Source: Dasyornis broadbenti
Taxonomy: Eukaryota; Chordata; Aves; Passeriformes; Dasyornithidae
Reading direction: 5' to 3'
DNA length: 64,000 nucleotides
Assembly: GCA_013397935.1 (NCBI GenBank)
Contig: VZRN01005893.1
Location: 384,860 to 448,859, forward strand
In this document: piece after piece, positions 23,310 to 33,135 of the stretch
Layout: each line of letters starts with the position of its first letter
Numbering within the stretch: position 1 is the first letter of the stretch
The notes under the pieces: model-generated
Seen by the model: the letters and a program-made list of their open reading frames with translations, nothing else
The model's database searches: none
What the model was told of the DNA's origin: nothing
Made by a program: the position numbers and the translations under genes

Positions 23310-24961
23310 ACAAAACTTAAAAGACACTTCAGCCACAAGAAGAAGGCTATCCAAAAATCAGTCATGCATGAGAAAGAGAAGGCCGAAAGGGGTAAGTTTC
23401 AACTTGATAATCCACATAAGCTGAGGCAGCAACTGCTGCCCAAATGGAGATCCCCTCCCCATGCCACCTCTTCCCATGCTATCCCCTACACTGGAGCTTG
23501 CCTGACCACCTGGTGCCTGAGCTAAGGGAGCTGAACCAGCAAGAACACATTTATTTGTATCTTTTCATAGTGGTGTGTTTTCTGTCAGTTTAGGTTTTTA
23601 GCTGGCCTGTGATTTGATCAGGCAAGCTATCATCTCAAGGGCTAAAGCCAAAGGTGGGTAAGGGGAGGCAGGCTGCATTCTGCCAGTTTTGCTGTGCTTG
23701 AAACCATACCCTTATACGCATTTCTTTGAAAAGTGTTTTGTTTTATAGTTCTGCCATCACCAATCACAAAAGAAGAACATTCCTCCTCTAATTTAATTGT
23801 TAAATAATCTTCAAGGAGTGGGAAGCAGTGAACATTGCTGTGGTTCTAACTACTGCTGTCTTCTGTGTTAATTTGTTTATTTTTTTCTAATGCAAATAAT
23901 GTGAGAGCCTATAGCTACAAGAGCCTTTACAAATAGATTTTATCTCCCTTTTCTTTTTTATAGTTTGCATTTTCTTTTGAATAAGAGGTCTTAAGTTAGC
24001 TTTTAAGAGGAGAATGGTACACAGAGCACTTGTGACAAATGTAAACCAATTTAATTAAAATTGTCATATTTTTATGTCAAACACTCTTTTGAGTTGACAG
24101 TTTCTTGTTTAATTAGTACTGATATTCTTCTCTGCATTTCTTCAAAGAGTGGAGTACTGTTTGTGTTTCCCTTCCTTTTCTTAAAAACCATCTTGGAAGA
24201 GCCATAAGGACCACTTATCATCTTGTAATCTATTATTTTTATCTCTAGGATTTCCAGAGTGTCCACAGCAAGGATGTAAAGAACAAACCCAAGACAAGCC
24301 TACTAAGCCCAACCCACACTTTCTAGGCCTGCTGCATGCTGGAGCTGTGATCATTTTAGTCTTGTACAGGTTTTATTTTACAGGAGTATTCACCCTCATC
24401 AACTGCAAATCCTTTCTGAGATTCCTTCCCTGTTCCATCCCAGTTCACATCCAGCTTACTGTGAACTCTGCTGAAAAACCTCCTTTCCAAATTAGAAGAA
24501 GTTATACAAGTTGGTAACAGCCACCTTACCTACATGAACAATTTTAACAATATTTGTGTGTATTTCTGGCTTAGCTATGCCCCTTCCTGAAACTCCATCT
24601 TTGCAAATGAAGGAGTAAAATATTGTTTAACATGCTCTGTGTATCACAGTGAGACGCACTTTAAACCTGTTCTTAGATCCTCTCATGAAAGGGGAGTTGG
24701 CTCTATAGATCTAAAATTCCTTTTAATGTATATTACCAGCTTGAGGACTTACACAGCCTCAGGCACCAAGAATTTGCTGTCTGCATCATCATAACATTCA
24801 GAATGATTTCTGAATCACAAGTCCAGCACAAAATCTTTAACAACTTAATGAAAATACAGGATATTTCTGATGAATGATGGAGTGGTCACTCAGTGAAAAG
24901 TATTTTTTAAGCTGAAAGATTTTTTTAATTGAAAAGAAAATATTAATTCAGAGAGAGATAA
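23310..24961. other. Noncoding stretch
   Basis: Nothing is recognised apart from AT-rich sequence. A + strand interval ending at GGG|GTAAGT (23391) after ACACTTCAG has an open frame, but is no better than chance. Confidence 0.4.
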
Positions 24962-24965
24962 ATAG

Positions 24966-25023
<58 letters not shown>

Positions 25024-25064
25024 CCAGCCAGCCAGCCAGCCAGCCAGCCAGATAGATAGATAGA
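24962..25064 (+). repeat. Compound microsatellite (GATA)n(GCCA)n(GATA)n
   Basis: An uninterrupted GATA array (about 24966-25022) passes directly into a GCCA array of about seven units (25023-25050) and back into GATA (25051-25064). The flanks carry imperfect GAGATA units. The in-frame switch of repeat unit suggests that one mutated unit expanded inside a longer GATA array. Confidence 0.97.
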
Positions 25065-26253
25065 CAAAACAGACCTGTTCCAGCATAAAAAACCCCCCTC
25101 CAGAACTATGTATGTAGGTATTTATTTACTCTTGGCTCCACCTCGCCGTGTGACGAGCAAGAATCGCCCACGGGTTTGATGCAGCAGCGCCTCTCAGTGA
25201 TGGAAGTCGATTCTGCAGTTAGGTGCTAGAGAAGCAGGAATTTTTTTGCTTGCCTTTCCATTTTCTTGATTCCCAAGTCACTAACACAGCAGACAAACAT
25301 TTTAACTTCCAACAACTTATATCTGAGAATTAACGTCCTTATTCAAGCCATAGTTCTTGTGTTTATGGATAGGCATGGACTTGCACCATAGGATCCCCTT
25401 CAGATCACGGATAGACATTTCTCAGTTTATTTTTTTTAGCTTAGATATACTTTTAAAATCTGAAACAAATATTTTAATTGTTACTGAAACAAATTCTCAT
25501 CTTAAATCTGCTAAGGATGCTTTTTGATTACAAGATATTTGATTTGCTAACCAGTAGAATTTCAAAAGAGATTGCAGTCTGAGTTCTTCCCTAGCCAGAA
25601 ATTTTATACCAGCTTAGCTGGCTGAAATTCAATGGATGCCTTTTATTTATACACAGTTATTGAAATTAAAATACAACTTTCTAAACAACCTTTGCCTCTT
25701 GCTGGGTTTCAGTCTGATAGCATCCTTTACAAGTGTGGTGGAGAGCAGCTTATTACTGGGAGACCTGATCAACATGAGCTCAAAAGACTCATGAAAGTGG
25801 GAAAAAAAAGGTACAAGAAGAGTGGAAGGTATAAAGTGAAACATTTAATTCGACATGGTCTCTACAATAAAAGATGATTCTAAGTTCTCAATACAAATTA
25901 CTCCAGTTAACAGAAAAAAAATGCACATTCTTCATTTTTATAGTCAATAGGAAAAACTAGTTGCCTGCATATCTTCCTTCCTATGCCCAGAAATACTTAA
26001 TTTTATGCCAAGTATGTTTTGGAAAAAGTGATTCAACTGATCAAATGGGGGACCATGATAGTGAAGTAAATATGTAACACTAACACATGTGGCACTAACC
26101 CCTGAACACGCCCTAAGTAGCTCACGCTGGCTTTCTTTTATGTTTTTCAGACCTTAGCATTAGAAGTTTCATTGTGGGTTGGTTTAGTGTTTCCTCTGGT
26201 TCCTTATCACCTTGTGAAACTCATTTCTATCAGACTTCTTTAGGCCCCCCTCA
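25065..26253. other. Noncoding stretch with a small CpG cluster
   Basis: Mostly AT-rich and unrecognised. Bases 25144-25209 hold seven CpG dinucleotides in 66 bases, unlike the surroundings. This block could be a remnant of an unidentified repeat or a small regulatory element. No RNA gene structure was recognised in it. Confidence 0.4.
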
Positions 26254-26514
26254 CGTCGCCGCCCATGTCGGGATAAGCTGGGCCGGGCCCTTCCGAGCAG
26301 CACCGAGGGAGTCCCGGCTCTGCGGGCAGAGCTCGCGCGGTCCCCGGCCAGCGCATGGAAACGCCACAGCCCTTCCCGCTGCTTTTCCCTGTGGGATGAA
26401 GCAGGGAGAGGTGGCAGTCCAAGAGCTTTGGAAGCTGCTGGTAAATTGCAGCCACATTCGGCAGAAGGATTGGAGGTGTAAGGCAACTCACAAAGCAAGG
26501 GCATCCTGTCCGGG
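26254..26514. promoter_or_regulatory. CpG-rich block, possible small CpG island or exon
   Basis: About 17 CpG dinucleotides fall between 26254 and 26378, followed by a further GC-rich portion that ends at a donor-like CGGG|GTGAGA on the + strand (26514). Frames of 68-150 codons are open on both strands, which reflects base composition rather than coding. It could be a transcription start with a noncoding first exon, or a GC-rich repeat fragment. No TATA box or known element was identified. Confidence 0.35.
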
Positions 26515-27980
26515 GTGAGAGATCTGACTTGCAGCAGCATTTTGGTTCTGCCAAAGCGCTTCTCCCCCAGGTCTCTGAAACTAAGGGAGAGACGCAGCTC
26601 CTATTGGAGGCCTCCAGAGGGAGATCCTGCCCATCTGAACCTGAGTGCCTAACTGCTGTCTTAATTCCACACGGAATTCCTGAATGTTTCATGAAAGAAG
26701 ATGATCAGGTTGTGGAGGGGGAAGATATAAACACTGAGTCTGCAGAACCAGCTGCAGCAGGAGTTCATTTTAAATCAAGAGAGACTCTTACCTGGAAAAA
26801 ATATCCCAATCCCTCCAGTCAAGGGAAAACCTGAAGCCAGCGTTCACAGAACTCGTAACCCATTATCTGGAGAACCCTTCATTGGGTCTGTAATCATTCA
26901 TCACAAGAGAAAGTGATATTGAATTATCAGTCTGGATATGTAGACCATACTGAGTGTTAGCAATTCCTTACATAGCTCAAAGAAGCATACAGAGACATGG
27001 AGGAACAGCTGTGGTCACTAAAACATAGTTCAAACCAGAAGCAAATCCCTGGCAAAGCCAGAAATGGATGTGTTTTGAATTCAGGGAATTAAATTCACCA
27101 GAGTGTGGTTATATCTATTTAAATTAAAATATGTTATAACTGTTTTTGAGATGCCATTCTCCTGGGGTAAGTGCTGATAAACAACCACATCTTTTTCAGA
27201 ATGTTACTTGTACTGAACTGGCTTAGCAAGTGCATAAATTGCAGCAGTTTGAAGATCACAAGCGGGAGGGGATGCCAAGGAGTGTTGCCTGCCCGTGGCA
27301 GATGTGATGAAGCCCCTGACTTGTCAGAACCACTGTTCTGCACAGCACCTTAGCCATGATGGCACACAAAAAACATCACAAAAGGACGTCCTGACCAAAC
27401 ATTCTCAAGGTCTGCTCTATACCAAAGAGCAGTACCAGAACCAATTAAAAGCAGTACCATTAAGAGCCTCATAAGGCCTTAGGGATGAGTAAGAGCTGAT
27501 CAAATCACGCTTAACATTAGCTGTAAAAGACAAAGAGTTAATTTAATTTACCTAATAGTTTTTCACTATTGTCACCAGTAAGGTGCTGTATCACTGTATT
27601 TTTCCTTTGGATCTGGAGTAGCTACTGGTCCTGACTGAGGGTTCCTTTCCCACCCTTGCCACCAGGATCAGCTGGTGAGTGATAGCCTGGATCATGTGCC
27701 TTGACTGCAGTGCGGCAGCAGTGCTCACCTGGTGCAGTGTTCATACCGGCTCATTAAAAGTGCACTCATGGAAGTTTATCCGCTAAAAACATAGAAGAAA
27801 ATAAATGATGAAGAAAGGGCTCTGCCCTGATGCTGTGCCCCTGTCTAGGGTGAAGGTGATCTTAACCTGCTGCATTTTTGTTAGAGATTTCTAAAGACTC
27901 TTTATCCTAAGAGAAAATGTCCAGGTCTTTCGGGTTTATATTGCATGTCTTCACACACTCTGTCCCACTGCCTTGTCTCA
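26515..27980. other. Noncoding stretch
   Basis: No gene or repeat is recognised. The composition returns to AT-rich by about 26680. Confidence 0.4.
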
Positions 27981-28142
27981 CGCTACTCAGTGTTGGTGAG
28001 GCTCCACCTGAAATACAGCTTTCAGGAGGGGTTTTTGGTCCGGTTAGGATGGATGCACAGAAAATGGAGGGGAGGATGCCAGGTTTGTTAAGAGCCTACT
28101 CCTACAAGTAAAGGTTAAAGGAGTTGTTTCACCTGGTGAGAA
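27981..28142 (+). repeat. CR1 LINE fragment, reverse-transcriptase C-terminal region
   Basis: The sense strand shows CTACTCAGTGTTGGTGAGGC followed by TCCACCTGAAATAC, the counterpart of the CR1 segment LYSALVRPHLEYC. After an internal deletion comes a decayed YEERLKELGLF-like segment (CTCCTACAAGTAAAGG, then GGAGTTGTTTCACCTGGTGAG). Frames are broken by stops. No 3' tail is present, so this is an internal piece. Confidence 0.75.
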
Positions 28143-28206
28143 GAGGATGAGATGATGGAAGGTAAGGATGAGGAGATGATGAAGTAAGGATGAGGAGAGT
28201 GATGAA
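28143..28206 (+). repeat. Imperfect GATGA-rich tandem repeat
   Basis: The unit TAAGGATGAGGAGA occurs at 28163-28176 and 28185-28198 with a 22-base period, and a more diverged unit precedes them. It directly follows the CR1 piece and probably arose by local slippage. Confidence 0.8.
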
Positions 28207-30934
28207 AGGGTAAATTCAGTAGGACAGAGACAAATAATAACATGTGAAATCCCAGGCATGTCCATAGAGCATAGATACAAGGCCTTATTGATAATATATG
28301 TTTAGTCATAAGGAGCTTGTGACATATATGGCTACACCGATTCAATGAAAAATATTTTCTAGTTATCTAGAACAACAACGCATAAGACAGCATATGACAC
28401 TTCAGAGAGAAAAAAAAATTAAGTTATCAAGTAAAAATAATATAGAAAACCTGCCACACACAAAAAATACAGAATGCAAAGTTTGGTGAATAATACTAAA
28501 GTTGGGATTGAAAGCATAAAATTAAAAGTATTGATTAAAAACTTTTAAATGTTTTAATCAAGTCCTGCTTTGTGAAAATATTTGTCAGTAGTTTTTACCA
28601 TAAGAATTATTTGATACTGATAATACCCCACAAATCACAGCTGTGCTCTTGTGGTAGAAACACCAAACCTCAAATGAGGCTGGTGGAAGCCAAAGACAGG
28701 TTAACTCCTTTAGCTAGTCCTCTATCTAGCATTCGTCATCCTCTTCATTTTCCTTTTAATTGGTAATCACCATGTTTAGGTCAGCCGGTGGCAGCTGGGT
28801 TTTGCCGTGCAGTACATAAGAATAGTCATGCTGCTTTGGCTTCTTGCTTTGATACTTCTTTTTTCTGAGCATTTGATCCCTCACTTGTGCTGACAGCCAA
28901 GGCCAGTTTGAGTCACACTCTTGTGAGAGCATTTTTGAAGATGTGAGTATTACTACAAGATCTGTCACAGTGTGAAACGTAGCATGTCATGTTCCTGTTT
29001 AGAAATGACTTCCCTGGAAGCTGTGACCCTGATCCTGCACATACAAACACACATGAGGACGTTGATACTGGAATAACCCCCAAAACCACTGGAAGTATCT
29101 CAGGCACAAAGCTATCTATATAAGCATATGCTTGTGAGTTGCTGACTACTGCAGACACATGTACTAAGATGATTATAATGCAATTGAATACATAATACAA
29201 TCTGGCTTTGGTTTAATAAGGTGAAAACAAATCGATGAACAAGGTTCTTTTACTCACGAGCTCTTGAAACCCGCCCTTAGCATGTTTAAATCAGTTTAGA
29301 GCAGAGTACCTGGCCCAAATATTTCATAACTTGGAAAGGGAAGTGAATTACAGAAAAACAGGAGTGAAATGCATCAGAGTACTGAGACTGATAGTAACAG
29401 GCAATACTTTTCTCCCTTCTACAAATATGGAAACCATGTCAAACTGAATGGAAAAACACCGATGTTTGTCATCATCTTAGCCCAGGTTAGGCAATCACAA
29501 AATACATGAAATAATCAAGAAAATAGTAACTGGCCTATGGATTCTGCTTTCTTTATGTTAGATAGACAGCTAGATAAATAAAATAATAATTAATTATAAT
29601 TAATTTAAGATAAAAATTAACTCAAATAATGAGACCAATAAACTCCAATAACTTAATAATTATTTGGGCTGTGATTACTAGATCTGTTTATGGACAAATA
29701 TAGTCAGAGATTACAGCTGACTGGCAAGGACTGTCGGTTGCAATGCCTTGCTTGTGGCAGAGGTTCATTTTGCTGGGTAGTAATGAATCAAGGTGAAGGC
29801 TTACTGGTTTGGACAATTCTCCCAGTAGCAAGTGGTGCATATATCAAATGTTTGGGCTTAGTATTTCTAAATGAATCACTGCATTTAAGCTTATAGGAAC
29901 AGTCATGTGTTACTTATTTTTGAAACTTCAGTAGTCTGATTTAATTACTGAGAAAAATGAAGAATATTAATTCCAACATTAAATTTCATTTCCTTGGACT
30001 AAATGAATATCATTTTCTTTGAAGTAATAGGGAAACCAATATCTGAAACCCATTCTGGTTTGTGTCCATGAGTCTCCATCAACTGTTTCATCTTCTTCTA
30101 TCTCAAGTACTATCACTAAGCTCAGAACATTTGCCCTCAACTACCTTGTGCTGAGCATGTTAGAACCCAAACATCACTGCTGAGTGAGCCAGAAAGTGAA
30201 GTGAGTTAAGAGGAATCTATGCATAAGAAAGTGCAATCCTGAGGTTGTAATGGCCTGAAAGTGCAAGCTTCAGTTAGTGAAACCTCAGCCAATGTCCTGC
30301 AGCCCCTCCTGATTAACTTCACACCGAGAAAACATGACTCCTCTGCAGCTTAAAGCACTGTTGCATTGCAGGGTGCTGATGTTTTGCTCCTAAGGAGCAC
30401 TGCCCTGGGCTTCGGTAAGCAGGGCACCCTGCCAGCACAGACACTGAGCGAGCTGAGCTACACTGCTGCTCCCAGCTCCATGCCAGCCCCACCTCACAAC
30501 TTCGCACACAGCCCCTCATCGCCACTGGAGCTCACTCGGGCCCCCATCAATGCAGTGCCACTTGATCTGCTCGTTCAGCAGCTTCTCACTGAAACTGCCC
30601 AGTGAGGGATCTGCCCTCTGCCATGGGAGGTGAAAGAGGAGCAAAGCCCGAGTGGCACTCGTGCTATTGTGCACTTGCCCACTCTATCTCTCACCCACAC
30701 AAGCACACACCTTGAGCATCTCTCTCTGAAACCCTTTTCCAGGCTGCCAGGCTGTACCTTTATCAGCCCAGAAGTGCTGCTCTGTACTGTTGACCTCTGT
30801 CCCAGCAACATTATGATGAATATAGCAATTTGTTTTCTTGGCAGAGTTTCTGTGTGATACAGTAGATAAATTACATCAATCAAAGAAGCAATCCACCCAT
30901 CCCAAATGGATAATAAAAAACTGTAAGAACTGAT
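28207..30934. other. Noncoding stretch
   Basis: No gene is supported. It contains an AT-only low-complexity segment (29575-29672). A more GC-rich part (30360-30760) has overlapping open frames on both strands, but nothing is recognised in it. Confidence 0.4.
29575..29672 (+). repeat. AT-rich low-complexity tract
   Basis: Built from AATAAT, TAATTA and AATTAA words with almost no G or C. No tandem period is clear. Confidence 0.8.
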
Positions 30935-31225
30935 ATATCGAACCAGGCCAGAGGTCCATCTGGTTCATTAGTCTTTCCCTGAAAGTGGCTGACACAAGAT
31001 GCTTGGGAAGCATGTGGTGATTCTTCCCCAGTTCACTGCCCATTTCTCAGTGATCTGCAATTAACTGACTTGCTGAGAAGTGACATCTTTCTTTTCATGG
31101 CACTTGAAGTGTTTTTCTCCCATGAATCTAACTGTTTCATGAACATGCATAAAATCTTGAAATCTATGACACCCTCTAGAAGTGTTCTGCAGCTTTTTGC
31201 ATTGGAGGCTTGCTTAATTTCCATT
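30935..31225 (-). repeat. Ancient amniote LINE-type repeat remnant
   Basis: The start, CGAACCAGGCCAGAGGTCCATCTGG and the following TGGCTGACACAAGATGC, resembles a dispersed element widespread in turtles, crocodilians and birds (ACCAGACCAGAGGTCCATCT, then AGTGGCCAATACCAGATGC). Further on, ATGACACCCTCTAGAAGTG followed by TTCTGCAG corresponds to its later conserved block. I recall it as a CR1/L3-related LINE 3' part, here antisense, but the class is from memory. Divergence is high, so it is old. Confidence 0.5.
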
Positions 31226-33044
31226 TTTTCCTTAACCATGCTAACTTTATTTTATTAAATGAAAGCCTGATATTTTTATTACTTTCTGACTAGTGAGTTG
31301 TGGTGGCTAACTTAAGGAAGGTAAAAAAGATACTCAGGGATTTCACAGGCAAATAAGTACAAAAAAAGGTGTAAACACCTATGATGCCGAAAAATTTTGT
31401 GTAGAAATAAGAAAAAAAATTAAGTGGAGAAAATGAGGAAAACTCTGTTTAGCTTGTGAAATAAAATGCTTTCTAATAGCACAATGTATTCCTGCTTGAA
31501 ATATTTAGTAAGATATTGGTTGTGTCTAAAAACAGACTGGACTGGAAGCCTTAGGAAACACTGAGAAAGCTACTAGATGCTTTCATTCTGCAGTGAGTTC
31601 CTTTATGTTCTTCCATACCTGAGAACCAAACTGCATATCTCATGTTTGTGTCCTTGCTTTTTGTGCTTGGGCATCTGATCTAGTTTGGGTTTTATTCCAT
31701 CAGTTTCAGATCAGGGTTATAAATAGATCATACAATGTTTTTTATCGGATCACCATTATATATTAGATAGGGAAGTTTTAAATCCATTAATTGCCTATTT
31801 TATGTCCCAATGTCTACTAAAGATACAGCTGGTTTAGGAAATAGTAGCAGAACAATTCTCAGGTCAATACCTGCAGAGCATTAGTTCAATTGGCTTCAGG
31901 TGCCTCCTGTCACAGGCAATTGCTCTCCCTTGTGTCCCCTTCTCCTTCTACTACCTGGACACACACACGGTAGTGGTATGGAAGTGACTTTTGCAGGGCT
32001 TTCTGTGCTGTAGGATTTTGCATCTCCTCCATGCAGTCTAAGGACACACAGAAAAATGCATGAGAATATAGTCAGGCTTTGCATCTGTGTGGATTTACTG
32101 CTTACTAAAACACCAGCATTTCTGGACATCAGATGCCCAGACTGGAAATCTAAATAAGTTGGTAAAAATAAACAGGGCAGACAGAACTCAGTGCATTAGG
32201 TCTAATCCCGATGATAGCATGGCGTGGCCTCATTTCACACTGGGAACTGGCAGAGGTAGCAGATAAGGAGAGAGCGGTGACAGATGCCAGTTGGCACCAG
32301 ATGAGGAAGCCTGGGTTTATAGCCCACACTGTGAGTTAATAATGGCCACAAAAGAGGACACACAGACCAAATTGTATGCACTGGTGAAAAAGCTTCTTAA
32401 AAGTCAGTCTCGACAAGTGAAAGCTGGGGTTTTGTGTGCTCCAGTGTAATCATTGTGCTGAACAGAATACATGTGCTGCTGCAGAGGAATTGCCAAAAAT
32501 ATTTTCAAGATTCTTTTAAATTTTCCCTTCCTTAAAAAAATCACATAAAATGGGGCTGAAAACAAAATATTAACTTTCTGAATGACTGTGGCTTATGAGT
32601 GCAACTTTTCAGCCCATTATAGCAAAGAATTGTAACTGAACAGAAAACTGTGTGGGGATTCATCAGCTACAGACTGTCTTTTTAAAAATTACTGAACCTG
32701 TGCTTACAAATAGCTAACTAGGAGAAATTAAATCTCAACATACATCTGTTCTGCTTTTTTCAGAGTAAACAGGGACATTTTCAAAGTTCTCATTACTTAC
32801 CTTTGGGAGACTGAGGTGCCCTGCAGGGCAGATTCCTTCGCTGCTGCTGCTGTGTGAGGCTGTGCCTCTCATCCACACCACAGTGTAATGTGGGCAGAAG
32901 TCTAGTATGGATTTTCTTTGAAATAAATGCTTAGAAGTAAGAGGTGGGACAGAGAGTGTGGAACTAACTGAAACAAGCTATTACTAAAAGCAATACAATG
33001 GGAGATTTTCATAGATATAAAAGTATATATCTAAATGATTTGGG
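31226..33044. other. Noncoding stretch
   Basis: Nothing is recognised other than the candidate minus-strand exon at 32801-32915. Confidence 0.4.
32801..32915 (-). other. Candidate internal exon, minus strand
   Basis: The 3' edge is a textbook donor on the minus strand (CAAAG|GTAAGTAATG). The best acceptor is a weak one (TTCTAAGCATTTATTTCAAAG). Between them one frame is open across 38 codons and contains a short glutamine run (SLTQQQQRR) encoded by CAGCAGCAGCAG. The family is not recognised. A noncoding exon or chance are equally possible. Confidence 0.18.
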
Positions 33045-33135
33045 GTGAGATGTTGAGCAAATTGTTTCATCTTCTTAAGATGGTTCAAAATAAGGATAAT
33101 TATACTCACCCTATTGAATAAACTAATTAGAGATC
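33045..33135 (+). repeat. MIR/L2-like ancient repeat remnant
   Basis: The order of TTGAGCAAATTGTTTCATCTTCTT and AAAATAAGGATAATTATACTCACC resembles the MIR/L2 3' region (GGGCAAGTCACTTAACCTCT, then AAAATGGGGATAATAATACC). Similarity is moderate and seen by eye only. Confidence 0.4.

Noticed and set aside
24962..25064. GATA array as a clustered GATA-factor binding platform
   Set aside because: Simple-repeat expansion explains it, and nothing nearby indicates regulatory use.
26240..26692. 150-codon minus-strand frame over the CpG block
   Set aside because: All frames on both strands are open here, which reflects CpG-rich composition. No recognisable protein.
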